Origin: Desulfosporosinus fructosivorans
GTDB taxonomy: Bacteria; Bacillota; Desulfitobacteriia; Desulfitobacteriales; Desulfitobacteriaceae
Assembly: GCF_004766045.1 (NCBI RefSeq)
Contig: NZ_SPQQ01000003.1
Coordinates: forward strand, 186,001 to 250,000
Direction of reading: 5' to 3'
Length of the DNA: 64,000 bases
Positions 34,489 to 42,987 of this stretch are shown in pieces (position 1 is the stretch's first letter; every line of letters begins with the position of its first letter). Below the pieces are notes generated by a model, which worked only from the letters and a program-made list of their open reading frames with translations, had not been told where the DNA came from and searched no databases. A program made the translations under genes and the position numbers.

Positions 34489-35019
34489 CTACCATCCTCT
34501 CGAATAGTCTTTGAAGCAGTCTAAGCATACCTTTTTTCCGTCATTAATTCGCATCTTATGTTCTGGAGCACCTTCCCCACATAGTTCACAAACGATTGTC
34601 GTAAATAGTTTTGCCTTTTCGGGCAACACAAACGTCGGCTTCGAGAAATTAAAGAGTTCATCGACAGGTGAGTTCAGTAGGTAGTCCTGCCGTTGCTGAC
34701 GGTCCATTTCTCCGTTTAAGGGCTTTAGTATCATTCTCAGGCTTTCGCCATTGGACTTATTATAAAAGCTGAAAGCCATTTTGCCAGTGCCTTTATAGAG
34801 AAGGTTCCCTTTGCCAAAGGTACAGCCCGTGATGACCTGAACAGCATCGACGCCGCAGGCATCATTTTCGGTGACACATATGACTTCTTCATCGACAGAA
34901 AATCGTAAGCCCATTTTGGTAATCGCCGCCTCACAGGCTTTATAGCCGATCGCAAGTCCGGGACATTCATGCCCATGAAATTCCACTGATTTTTCCCACA
35001 ACGTTTTTTCCTTACACAT
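34489..35019 (-). CDS. FmdE family protein with zinc ribbon
   Basis: 176 residues. The FmdE core has FHGHECPGLAIGYKACEAAI with the conserved H-x-H-x-C-P metal site, then ENDACGVDAVQVITGCTFGK. The C-terminal zinc ribbon is CELCGEGAPEHKMRI and CLDCF. The family was named from the molybdenum/tungsten formylmethanofuran dehydrogenase operon, but many members lie near metal or corrinoid transport genes, as here. It is the first gene of a leftward pair and is preceded by a terminator-like hairpin on its own strand. Confidence 0.9.
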   Translation of the reverse strand: MCKEKTLWEKSVEFHGHECPGLAIGYKACEAAITKMGLRFSVDEEVICVTENDACGVDAVQVITGCTFGKGNLLYKGTGKMAFSFYNKSNGESLRMILKPLNGEMDRQQRQDYLLNSPVDELFNFSKPTFVLPEKAKLFTTIVCELCGEGAPEHKMRINDGKKVCLDCFKDYSRGW

Positions 35020-35051
35020 ACGATTAATCCCCTTTCGTTTTAGAAGAAACC

Positions 35052-35100
35052 AAAAAAGACCGCAGAAAACTGACTATCAAGGTCAGACCTCCATGGTCTA
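35052..35100 (-). terminator. GACCATGGAGGTCTGAC hairpin in the fmdE leader
   Basis: Read on the minus strand, AGACCATGGAGGTCTGAC pairs with GTCAGTTTTCTGCGGTCT, with internal mismatches, followed by six T. It lies 33 bases upstream of the fmdE start, leaving no room for a promoter in between, so it would act as an attenuator. Confidence 0.65.
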
Positions 35101-35160
35101 TGCAAACACCTTCGTGGTCCTGCAGGTTATGATTAAGCTTAGTATTCTAGACTATCTCAT

Positions 35161-35271
35161 GAATTCCTGCTTAGCTTAGGTTAAAATCAATAAATTAACC
35201 CCGAATCCCTATGCATTAGGAGAATAACGGGTGAAACTAATCAAAAAGAAGTTAGTGAAAAGCAGGAATTT
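35161..35271. promoter_or_regulatory. Structured divergent leader between fmdE and SBP genes
   Basis: AATTCCTGCTT (35162-35172) pairs with AAGCAGGAATT (35260-35270). Inside are three smaller inverted repeats: GGTTAA/TTAACC, a C-rich/CGGG stem, and ACTAA/TTAGT. The layout is a possible multi-branch RNA or a two-sided regulator site. Read outward in each direction, AAGCAGGAATT is followed by a TNNAGAATA-like sequence and then by a GACCATGGAGGT hairpin. Confidence 0.45.
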
Positions 35272-35316
35272 CTGAATTTTTGCAGAATACCACTATTAAT
35301 ATAAATAAGAAAAAAT

Positions 35317-35370
35317 TAGACCATGGAGGTCTGGCTTCACTACAGAAGTCAGCTTCATGGTCTATTTTTT
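35317..35370 (+). terminator. GACCATGGAGGTCTG hairpin in the SBP leader
   Basis: TAGACCATGGAGGTCTGGCTTC pairs with GAAGTCAGCTTCATGGTCTA, with a few mismatches, followed by TTTTTT. It ends 26 bases before the SBP start codon, so it should act on transcription of that operon. Confidence 0.75.
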
Positions 35371-35396
35371 TCGAAAATTAAGGAGTGAGAGGTTAG

Positions 35397-36533
35397 ATGA
35401 AGAAGCTTTTATCGTTAATGTTGGCCCTGCTTATGCCTACGCTGCTTCTATCGGGCTGTGGAGGGAGTGCATCCCCGAAGGACTCGGGAACAGTTCCAAC
35501 AGTGGCTAAGGTTCAGAAACAAAAAATTACAGATCTGGCGGGAAGAGAGGTTGAACTAGCGGTCCCAGTTCAAAAGGTCGTGGCGATCGGACCGGGTGCC
35601 TTGCGCTTAGTGACCTATGCCGAAGGAGCCTCCATGGTGGTGGGGATTGAAGACATTGAGAAAAAAGCTTCACCGGGAAGATCTTATATGCTAGCTTATC
35701 CCGAATTAAAGAAGCTCCCGAGTATCGGGCAGGGAGGTCCAGATACTGCGCCGAACGAGGAGAGCTTGGTCGGCGTCAACCCCGATGTGATTTTCGTTAG
35801 CACTCTCGTCGATAAAGCGAAAGCGGATCAACTCCAAGCCAAGACTGGCATCCCTGTGATCGTTTTGAGTTATGGCAGTGTGACAAGTGGAACCACGTCG
35901 TTTGACGAGAATCTATACCGTTCCTTAAGTATGATCGGCACGATCATCGGTAAGGAGACGAGGACACAAGAGGTGGTAGCATATCTCAAACAATGTGAAA
36001 AGGATCTGGCAGAGCGAACGAAGGACGTTCCTACAGAGGAAAAGGCCAACGTTTATGTAGGAGCTGTGAGTTCGAAAGGAGTGCGCGGAATTGAATACAC
36101 TCAGGCTAACTATCCGCCACTAGTGTTCATTGGGGCAAAAAATGTTGTCGATGAAACTGGGAAAAGTGGGAGTTTATTGATTGACAAGGAGAAACTCATT
36201 AGCTGGGATCCGGATATCCTGTTTCTTGATGCCGGTGGGTATGCGCTAGTCACGGAGGATGTTAAAAATAACCCAGCTTTCTACCAATCGTTGAGTGCGG
36301 TGAAAAACGGCCAAGTTTATAGCCAAATTCCCTATAATAACTATACAACGAATATTGAGACGGCGTTTGCAGATTCCTATTACGCGGGAAAGATTATCTT
36401 TCCGCAACAGTTTCAAGACATCGATCCGATCAAGAAGAGTGATGAAATTTATCAGTTTCTTCTAGGGAAACCCCTGTATGCAGAAATGGTACGGGATTAT
36501 GGTGGCTTTAAAAAGTTGGAACTAGGAAAATGA
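35397..36533 (+). CDS. FecB/BtuF-type ABC substrate-binding lipoprotein
   Basis: 378 residues. Lipobox LLLSGC with Cys21. The mature part has ITDLAGREVELAVPVQKVVA, then PNEESLVGVNPDVIFVS and KNGQVYSQIPYNNYTTN, the helical-backbone binding fold for iron chelates or corrinoids. The ligand is unknown. It is the intact counterpart of the amber-interrupted gene at 21597, with about 60% identity by eye. The RBS is AAGGAGTGAGAGG. It is the first gene of a three-gene importer operon. Confidence 0.9.
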   Translation: MKKLLSLMLALLMPTLLLSGCGGSASPKDSGTVPTVAKVQKQKITDLAGREVELAVPVQKVVAIGPGALRLVTYAEGASMVVGIEDIEKKASPGRSYMLAYPELKKLPSIGQGGPDTAPNEESLVGVNPDVIFVSTLVDKAKADQLQAKTGIPVIVLSYGSVTSGTTSFDENLYRSLSMIGTIIGKETRTQEVVAYLKQCEKDLAERTKDVPTEEKANVYVGAVSSKGVRGIEYTQANYPPLVFIGAKNVVDETGKSGSLLIDKEKLISWDPDILFLDAGGYALVTEDVKNNPAFYQSLSAVKNGQVYSQIPYNNYTTNIETAFADSYYAGKIIFPQQFQDIDPIKKSDEIYQFLLGKPLYAEMVRDYGGFKKLELGK

Positions 36534-36549
36534 TTTGAGGTGATTAGAG

Positions 36550-37629
36550 TTGGTTCGCGATGAAACTATGCCGGATGGTGGAATAAGCCATTATTTAAGA
36601 TATACCTGGAAGAAAAAATTAATTATGTTCGGTCTGGTTGCAATGACAGCAGTGCTTGCCTTATATGCTATCAGTGCTGGTTCAGCCGAGCTTTCACCCA
36701 GGCAAGTGTTACGAACCCTACTTGGTCAAACCGAGGGGAACTCTCAGATTATCATTTGGTCCATCCGCCTGCCTCGGGTATTAGCCTCCATGGTGGCGGG
36801 GATGGGGTTAGCCGTTGCTGGTACAGTCATGCAAAATATCCTCAGAAATCCCTTAGCCTCTCCTAGCACTCTGGGTATTGCTCAAGGCGCAGCCTTTGGG
36901 GCAGCACTGGCTATCATTGGCTTGGGGGCAGGTAGTACTCCAAGTACAGGTGGAGGAGCACTGTTAATCAATAGCCCCTATATTGTCACAATTTCAGCCT
37001 TCGTAGCAGCCATGGTTACGACCCTGATCATTCTCTTTCTAGCTCAATATAAGGGTGTTTCACCGGAATCGATGGTATTAGCTGGGGTCGCTTTGGGCTC
37101 TCTCTTTTCGGCAGCAATAATGCTCTTGCAGTATTTCACCAATGATGTGAATGTCGCTGCCGTCGTCTTTTGGACGTTCGGTGACGTCGGACGGGTATCT
37201 TGGGGTGAATTAGGAATCATGTCTATTGTAGTCTTTGGATCCTTAATCTTTTTCCTGTTTAATCGTTGGAATTACAATGCTCTGAACAGTGGAGCAGAAA
37301 CCGCCAAGGGGCTCGGAGTTAACGTGGAAAAAACGAGACAGTTGGGGATGTTCTTTGCTTCTTTGATCACAGCCACCGTCGTTTCCTTTTTGGGAATCAT
37401 CGCCTTCATTGGTCTCGTGGCCCCCCATCTCGTCAAACGCTTGATTGGAGGGGACAATCGTTTTCTTATTCCAGCGTCTGGAATGATGGGTGCCTTGCTA
37501 CTTCTGGCAGCGGATACTCTGTCCCGGCGGATTATTGCGCCTGTGGTTTTGCCCGTTGGGGCAGTCACTTCTTTTCTCGGAGCACCGCTCTTTCTCTATC
37601 TTCTGGTAAGGGGGTCGAAGTTACGATGA
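36550..37629 (+). CDS. FecCD-type ABC permease
   Basis: 359 residues from a TTG at 36550 behind GAGGTGATTAGAG; ATG 36568 is an alternative. About ten membrane helices. The diagnostic sequences are IIIWSIRLPRVLASMVAGMG, GTVMQNILRNPLASPSTLGI and the coupling region GLVAPHLVKRLIGGDNR. It transports iron-siderophore, heme or corrinoid-type ligands. The stop overlaps the ATPase start (ATGA). Confidence 0.92.
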   Translation: MVRDETMPDGGISHYLRYTWKKKLIMFGLVAMTAVLALYAISAGSAELSPRQVLRTLLGQTEGNSQIIIWSIRLPRVLASMVAGMGLAVAGTVMQNILRNPLASPSTLGIAQGAAFGAALAIIGLGAGSTPSTGGGALLINSPYIVTISAFVAAMVTTLIILFLAQYKGVSPESMVLAGVALGSLFSAAIMLLQYFTNDVNVAAVVFWTFGDVGRVSWGELGIMSIVVFGSLIFFLFNRWNYNALNSGAETAKGLGVNVEKTRQLGMFFASLITATVVSFLGIIAFIGLVAPHLVKRLIGGDNRFLIPASGMMGALLLLAADTLSRRIIAPVVLPVGAVTSFLGAPLFLYLLVRGSKLR

Positions 37630-38378
37630 TTTTATCAGTAAATGGGCTTGAATTCACATACAGCTCCCGTACAATCTTAGAAAATATAGGCTTTACTGTA
37701 CAAAGGGGAGAGTTCCTATCTATTTTGGGCAACAATGGCGCGGGGAAATCGACGCTGCTCAAGACCTTGAACAAGATATTGTCACCGAAAAAGGGAAGTA
37801 TCTTACTGGAGGGTCAGGAAGTGGCTAAGCTTAGTCGTTTGGCCATAGCCCTTAAAATGGCCTATGTCGCGCAAAACTACGAAAGCAACCGCCAGACCGT
37901 CTTTGACGCCGTTCTCTTGGGCCGCAAACCCTACATCAAGTGGGAGGCGACAGCGACGGATTTGGCGTTAGTGCAGGGAATCTTGGTAAAAACAGGTCTG
38001 GAGAAATTTGCCCTGCGCTACTTAGATGAACTGAGCGGGGGAGAACTGCAAAAGGTTGTTATTGCTAGGGCCTTGGCCCAGGAACCCGAGGTGCTGTTAT
38101 TGGACGAGCCAACTAGTAATTTGGATCTGAGAAATCAAATGGAAGTGTTGGAAACCATCCGGACTGCGGCAAAAGAGAAAAATATTGCGGTGATTGCTGT
38201 CATGCATGATCTAAATTTGGCCTTGCGTTTCTCAGATAAGTTTGTATTGCTACAGGACACAAAGGTTTTCGTGGCCGGTGGTCCAGAGGTGATGACGGCA
38301 GAAAATATCACTCAGGCGTATGGGGTTCCAGTCAGCGTGGAAAGGGTACAGAATCAAATGGTTGTGATCCCGATTTAA
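37626..38378 (+). CDS. ABC transporter ATPase (FecE/BtuD type)
   Basis: 250 residues. Walker A GNNGAGKSTLL, signature LSGGELQKVVIARAL, Walker B VLLLDEPTSNLDL, and switch His in VMHDLNLALRF. Last gene of the importer operon. It ends without an obvious terminator; a half hairpin (AAAAGCCATGAAATG) lies just downstream. Confidence 0.93.
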   Translation: MILSVNGLEFTYSSRTILENIGFTVQRGEFLSILGNNGAGKSTLLKTLNKILSPKKGSILLEGQEVAKLSRLAIALKMAYVAQNYESNRQTVFDAVLLGRKPYIKWEATATDLALVQGILVKTGLEKFALRYLDELSGGELQKVVIARALAQEPEVLLLDEPTSNLDLRNQMEVLETIRTAAKEKNIAVIAVMHDLNLALRFSDKFVLLQDTKVFVAGGPEVMTAENITQAYGVPVSVERVQNQMVVIPI

Positions 38379-38538
38379 CCACGAGCGACAAGAGAAGAGC
38401 AAAAGCCATGAAATGATTTACTAGAAGCGGTTCAAAAATAGAAATTGATTTTTTGGAGCGCTAAAAAGAAAACGAATCACGGCAGTCTTAAAGCAGGTCT
38501 GTTCCATAAGGAAGTGGGGATCACTCATTTGTTGTAAG
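38379..38538. other. Duplicated debris after the importer operon
   Basis: 38400-38420 is one arm of the dispersed GCCATGAAACTG hairpin with no partner. 38459-38515 repeats the end of the ZnuB-type permease gene (32331-32382) almost exactly. No gene was found. Confidence 0.7.
38459..38515 (+). repeat. Copy of the znuB-type gene 3' end
   Basis: GCGCTAAAAAGAAAACGAAT through CAGGTCTGTTCCATAAGG matches 32329-32383, with a few differences near its centre. It marks a past recombination between the two regions. Confidence 0.8.
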
Positions 38539-38560
38539 GAGCTTGACCAAGCTTTTTTTC
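38539..38560 (+). terminator. Small intrinsic terminator
   Basis: AGCTT-GACC-AAGCT followed by TTTTTT. Confidence 0.6.
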
Positions 38561-38589
38561 TGTGATAAGTTTAATTTATAATTAAATAA

Positions 38590-38825
38590 ATGAGTAAGTG
38601 ATTTTTCTTAGCTGAGAAATCATAACAGAGAAGCCGATGCAAATTCGGCGCGGTCCCGCCACTGTGAAGGGGCGTTTGTGCTATATCCACCGAGGAAACT
38701 TGAGCAGGAGGCACTAAACGAAGAACCCAAGCCAGGAAACCTGATTACTCATATGCTTTACTCACGATGGATGGGTTGCAGGAATTATTTAAGTCAGCCC
38801 TTCATAGTTTGAAGGGCTTTATTTT
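38590..38825 (+). promoter_or_regulatory. Cobalamin riboswitch 1 with terminator
   Basis: The conserved parts are CGGCGCGGTCCCGCCACTGT (38646-38665) and AAGCCAGGAAACCTG (38729-38743). The second departs from the usual GCCAGGAGACC by one base, which might weaken binding. The expression platform is AGCCCTTCA/TGAAGGGCT (38796-38818) plus T-run. The gene it controlled is truncated (39057), so this riboswitch now fronts a decayed operon. Confidence 0.9.
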
Positions 38826-38954
38826 GTTTATTCTTTAAGCTTAGATAAATGGTTTCTCGAGGGAAGCTGATCTGTAAAGTAAACGTCTTGTTCAAGCGGG
38901 ATCTGCTTTCAAAAATGTGAATGCGACTTGAAAGTGGAAGAGAACGCGTCGTCC

Positions 38955-39012
38955 GAGACAACCGATACATTACTGTCTTTATGATGAGTAATGTGGGGTT
39001 GTCTCTTTTTTT
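38955..39012 (+). terminator. Second leader hairpin after riboswitch 1
   Basis: GAGACAACC (38955-38963) pairs with GGTTGTCTC (38997-39005) and an inner ACATTACT pairs with AGTAATGT, followed by seven T. A related hairpin follows the second riboswitch (44589-44636). In both, about 50 similar bases lead into it. Confidence 0.85.
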
Positions 39013-39056
39013 TAGGAGTTAGAGAGATCATACATATTGAAGGGGGAATGTAAGCA

Positions 39057-39488
39057 ATGGATGTTGAGTATTTTGACAGACTCTGGAGCAAGGACAGAGG
39101 CACCGTTGATGAGAGTAGGATGAATTGGGATTTCAGGGCCAAGGAGTTCAACCTTAGTAAGTCTCAGAAAATTGTCAGTAATGTTGTGGATTTTTTCATG
39201 GAAAAGGGCATGCTCTGCCCCGGTTATGATGTGATTGATATCGGCTGTGGTGCGGGGAAGTACGCCCTTGAGTTCTCTATAATCGCCAAAAGTGTGACGG
39301 CAATGGATTTCTCTCCGAAGATGTTGGATTATGCTCGGGAAAATGCCGCAAGGCAAGAGGTGACTAACGTAGAGTTCTTGGAAATGCCTTGGGAAGAGGT
39401 AGATCTGGATCAGGATGTCTTGGGCTGGACAAAGAAGTTCGATTTTGCGGCGGCGATCATGAGCCTTGGCGCGAAAAATAGCCGATAG
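39057..39488 (+). pseudogene. SAM methyltransferase, 3' truncated
   Basis: 143 codons related to the gene at 33664: MDVEYFDRLWSKDRGTVDES, VIDIGCGAGKYALEFSIIAK, and ending FDFAAAIMSLGAKNSR. The remaining 130 residues are lost. At the break the sequence passes into the end of an unrelated ABC ATPase gene. It lies behind cobalamin riboswitch 1. Confidence 0.82.
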
Positions 39489-39597
39489 GGTTTACGTCAT
39501 GCATAAGGGGAAAATCATTGAACATGGGACGATTGCGGAGGTATTCAAATCTCCCAAGGAGAAATACACCTGCAAATTGGTTCAGATGATGATCTGA
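39469..39597 (+). pseudogene. 3' remnant of oligopeptide/nickel-type ABC ATPase gene
   Basis: In a different frame from the methyltransferase fragment: ARKIADRVYVMHKGKIIEHG followed by VFKSPKEKYTCKLVQ, the usual C-terminus of OppD/DppD/NikD-type ATPases. The junction at about 39469-39486 is a deletion fusion. Confidence 0.75.
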
Positions 39598-39800
39598 AAT
39601 CAGGCCTTGACATAGAGATAGGTGACAGACACAATCAGGTTAACTTCTGCGGAAGATTCCCTGAAGGATATCGTAGCGATGCAAGGGCAGGACATCCCTC
39701 ACTAGTTGGTATCCCTTCTATAGAGAATCTCTGAAAGCAATTATCACTAGATGGGAGGGAAGTGGTTCACATAACTATATAGGGAGAGATTGTTAACATT
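39598..39800. other. Gap before the EamA gene
   Basis: No gene was seen. AGGGAGAG at 39780 is the likely ribosome site region of the EamA gene. Confidence 0.5.
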
Positions 39801-40850
39801 ATGAACAATAAAACAACAGCAATATTTATGGCAATCTTGGCGGCTGCACTTTTTGGAATAAGCTTACCTGTATCTAAGTTATTGCTTGTAGAAATACCAT
39901 CTACTTTGATGGCAGCAGCACTTTATCTCGGTGCAGGGTTCGGAATGTTAGTCATTAACATCGTAAAGATGGTTCGTAAAAAAGAACAGATTGAAGCTAA
40001 AATGACAAAAAAAGAAATGCCGTATATCATAGGTATGATTATCCTTGATGTCGCCGCACCTGTTTGCTTGATGATGGGGCTAACTATGACAACCTCTGCA
40101 AACGCTTCACTACTAAGCAACTTTGAAATTGTGGCTACATCACTTGTCGCCTTATTAATATTTAAAGAGAGTATTGGCAAGAGTATGTGGATTGCAATTT
40201 CACTAATAACTTTATCAAGTATTGTTTTATCGGTTGAGGATTTAAATAGCTTTTCGTTTTCAATTGGCTCAATATTTGTTATACTTGCTTGCCTTTGCTG
40301 GGGTTTTGAAAATAACTGTACTCGTATGTTGTCGTTGAAAGACCCTCAACAAATAGTTGTAGTCAAGGGTTTATGCTCTGGTGTGGTGTCACTTGTTATT
40401 GCACTTGCGTTAAAGCAGTACAGCACAAATATTTTATATCTATCAACGGCTTTATCACTGGGATTTGTATCTTATGGTCTTAGTATATACTTCTATATTA
40501 TTGCGCAAAGAGAGCTCGGGGCAGCGAGAACAAGTGCTTATTACGCAGGAGCACCTTTTATTGGGGTGCTATTATCTGCAATAATTTTTGGTCAACAAAT
40601 TACCATGTCATTTATGATCTCTTTATTAATCATGACAATTGGTGCATATTTTGCAGTGGCTGAATACCACAAGCATGCCCATATCCATGAAGAAATAACT
40701 CACGAGCACAGGCACAATCACAAGGATAATCACCATACTCATACACACGATTGCGAAGGTGAAAGTGAACACAATCATGTTCATATCCATGATATGACAG
40801 CGCATATACACAAACATACACCCGATATGCACCATGCTCATGACCATTAG
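39801..40850 (+). CDS. EamA/DMT transporter with His-rich C-terminus
   Basis: 349 residues. About 290 residues with ten membrane segments form the double EamA domain (IFMAILAAALFGISLPVSKL, LACLCWGFENNCTRM), followed by a 60-residue hydrophilic tail with about 24 histidines (HKHAHIHEEITHEHRHNHKD, HVHIHDMTAHIHKHTPDM). Such tails usually bind Ni, Co or Zn. EamA proteins export metabolites; the tail suggests a metal or metal-chelate substrate or sensor. The remains of opp/nik-type and other ABC genes around it fit a former metal-transport region. Confidence 0.85.
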   Translation: MNNKTTAIFMAILAAALFGISLPVSKLLLVEIPSTLMAAALYLGAGFGMLVINIVKMVRKKEQIEAKMTKKEMPYIIGMIILDVAAPVCLMMGLTMTTSANASLLSNFEIVATSLVALLIFKESIGKSMWIAISLITLSSIVLSVEDLNSFSFSIGSIFVILACLCWGFENNCTRMLSLKDPQQIVVVKGLCSGVVSLVIALALKQYSTNILYLSTALSLGFVSYGLSIYFYIIAQRELGAARTSAYYAGAPFIGVLLSAIIFGQQITMSFMISLLIMTIGAYFAVAEYHKHAHIHEEITHEHRHNHKDNHHTHTHDCEGESEHNHVHIHDMTAHIHKHTPDMHHAHDH

Positions 40851-40976
40851 GGGATATAATGAGAGAGGGATCATACCAATGATCAAGAGAAATTATGTTA
40901 TGTATTCACAGGACGTAGTTTGAAAATGTTAGGTCCACAGTGTTCTCTTCTGTTCCGTAGGGAGGATTAGTCGCAA

Positions 40977-41768
40977 TTATTTATAAATAGCCGCAATGGC
41001 TTGTGCTACTGGGATAAGGAGCAATTGTCCCATTAAGGTTCCGATGAGCTTGGCACTCATTAACATAACTACAAGGGCTTTGACTTCTGGATAGGGACGA
41101 TTTCCCCTCAAAGTTTGATCAGTAATAATCGATGATTTGGGATCAATAAAAAGCATAAAGATAATGTTTGCGGCAGTGTTTATTATTCCTGCTGAAGCTG
41201 AAGCTGCCAGACGATGCTGAGGGGCAACCAGTAAAGTAGCATAATAGGCCGACATTACTCCGATGGTATAAATTCCAGTGACCAGTGCATTGAGAATGAT
41301 TAAACTAGCGGGGATTTTATGATAGGGCAGATGATTTACCATTTTTCTTGAAGGTAAAGTAACACTTTCGAAAAATATTCGGATACTGCGAAATTTTAAC
41401 GCATCGATGACAACAGCTGGCACCGAGCCTGTCTGTTCCAGTCGATTGACGACTCTGTTAAAGGCATTTAAAAAAGTGGGGGTTAAGATTATACCGAAGA
41501 ATGTTCCTGCAGTTGCTACAAAAATGACCTTGCGGATACTGGGTAGAGGATCAAGACTTTGAGAAATGGAACTATCCATCAAACCTCCAATTAAAGGAGC
41601 CTGCATAGTATGGGCAATAAGAGAGATTAAATAAAATAAGTTGAAAACGGTCAGAGATAAGGCGAATTGTCCGCTTTTAATGTAATTGAGTCGTACGGAG
41701 TAGGCAAATGTATCTATCATGTGAATGATAAACGTTAAATAAAGCAGATGGACTATATTAAACTGCAT
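40977..41768 (-). CDS. Amj-type lipid II flippase family protein
   Basis: 263 residues with about six membrane segments. The start MQFNIVHLLYLTFIIHMIDT and the block YSVRLNYIKSGQFALSLTVF match the Amj (YdaH) family, alternative lipid II flippases that replace MurJ in cell-wall synthesis in Bacillus. Length is typical (about 265). It stands alone. Confidence 0.8.
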   Translation of the reverse strand: MQFNIVHLLYLTFIIHMIDTFAYSVRLNYIKSGQFALSLTVFNLFYLISLIAHTMQAPLIGGLMDSSISQSLDPLPSIRKVIFVATAGTFFGIILTPTFLNAFNRVVNRLEQTGSVPAVVIDALKFRSIRIFFESVTLPSRKMVNHLPYHKIPASLIILNALVTGIYTIGVMSAYYATLLVAPQHRLAASASAGIINTAANIIFMLFIDPKSSIITDQTLRGNRPYPEVKALVVMLMSAKLIGTLMGQLLLIPVAQAIAAIYK

Positions 41769-41858
41769 TTGCCCACCCCCATACTTAATATAGCTATGCT
41801 GGATAGGGGATAGAAATGCTCAGACGTATCAAAAGACCGGGTGTTGACCCGGCCCCGT

Positions 41859-42020
41859 GATTATTACTTAGCTCAAAAAATTGCGGACAAAATCTATGTA
41901 ATGCGCCAAGGGGTCATCATTGAGCAAGGTGCCCTAGGGGATGTTTTTCTAAGCCCAAAAGAAGAGTATACGAGAACTCTTTTGCGTAATGCAGGCATTA
42001 TTAGGGGTCTTCTAACCTAA
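41859..42020 (+). pseudogene. 3' remnant of a second peptide/nickel-type ABC ATPase gene
   Basis: DYYLAQKIADKIYVMRQGVI and then GALGDVFLSPKEEYTRTLLR, ending at 42018. No start or Walker motifs. A small GC-rich hairpin (CCGGGT/ACCCGG, 41837-41852) lies at its upstream edge. Its end overlaps the end of the convergent isomerase-like gene by 9 bp. Confidence 0.75.
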
Positions 42021-42809
42021 TAGGTCGCGCAGATATTTTGCTTTTTCAAACGCTCTTTTAAGAAAGAGCTCAGGAGACTCCTCACGTTCCCCAGCCATTG
42101 GATAGGCCTCCAGCGTCAAGCACCCTCGAAAACCAGCTGGAAAGTGTTGGGCCACCATAACCCAATCAATAATGCCATGTCCAGGAAGCCAATGCCGGTC
42201 TTCTAGTCCGTCATTATCTGACAAATGAGTTGTTATAAGGCGATCTCCAAAATTTCCAAGTAGACTGAAGTCCTGTTTGTCCGACAAACAATGATGAGAA
42301 CTATCAAAACAAAAACCCAAGTGGTCCGATGGAATTTCGGAAAGTAAATAAGGAACGTTATCCCGTCTACGGGTGTTTTCGATGGCGATCATTACTCCGA
42401 GTTCCTCGGCAACTCTCACGAGTTCTCTGAAACTTTTCACACCATCGCTATTTGGCGCTGGTGGATTGACGCCTTCTGTCAAATGCATGACCATCATCGG
42501 TATATGATAGTTTGCGCAATCATGAAGCCAGCGGATATGTCTATGAATAAATTCGGATCTCACGGATTTGAACTCTGACCATAACTCACTAGAGTTATTA
42601 TAAGGGACATGCAAATTCTCCAATACTAAACCAATATCTCTGACCAACTGAGGCATACTTTCCTTCTTGATCTGCCATGGAGTGTCCTCGTCTTCCCACC
42701 ATAGTGAGGTCGCTGCAAACCCTGCCTCCTTGATTAATCTAAGTCGTTCTTGAAAAGGAAGTACAAAACCAAACCACGAAAATATCCCCAGTGGATATTG
42801 ATGCTGCAT
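42012..42809 (-). CDS. Xylose-isomerase-like TIM-barrel protein
   Basis: 265 residues of the AP-endonuclease-2/sugar phosphate isomerase superfamily (PF01261). Motifs are MHLTEGVNPPAP, IAIENTRRRDNVPYLLSEI (metal Glu), FCFDSSHHCLSD (Asp and His ligands), THLSDNDGLEDRHWLPG (His/Asp) and CLTLEAYPM (final Glu). Likely an epimerase or isomerase, substrate unknown. AGGAGG precedes the ATG. Confidence 0.85.
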   Translation of the reverse strand: MQHQYPLGIFSWFGFVLPFQERLRLIKEAGFAATSLWWEDEDTPWQIKKESMPQLVRDIGLVLENLHVPYNNSSELWSEFKSVRSEFIHRHIRWLHDCANYHIPMMVMHLTEGVNPPAPNSDGVKSFRELVRVAEELGVMIAIENTRRRDNVPYLLSEIPSDHLGFCFDSSHHCLSDKQDFSLLGNFGDRLITTHLSDNDGLEDRHWLPGHGIIDWVMVAQHFPAGFRGCLTLEAYPMAGEREESPELFLKRAFEKAKYLRDLLG

Positions 42810-42987
42810 AAAATTGCCTCCTAAATTTCAGCTATTCAATGAACGATTGAGAAAAGAAAGTAGCTTTGTACCTAGTCTATAGTGTTACAGAAACTATCAC
42901 AAGTGTGATTTTGTGGAAGCCATACCGCTTGACCTTTCGAAAGGTATTAGGGCTGTAGCTGTTATTTTGTGAATAACAAAAGATTCA

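Noticed and set aside
38955..39012. T-box or other known riboswitch for the second leader hairpin
   Set aside because: No T-box sequence or other known aptamer core was recognised in the 130 bases before it.
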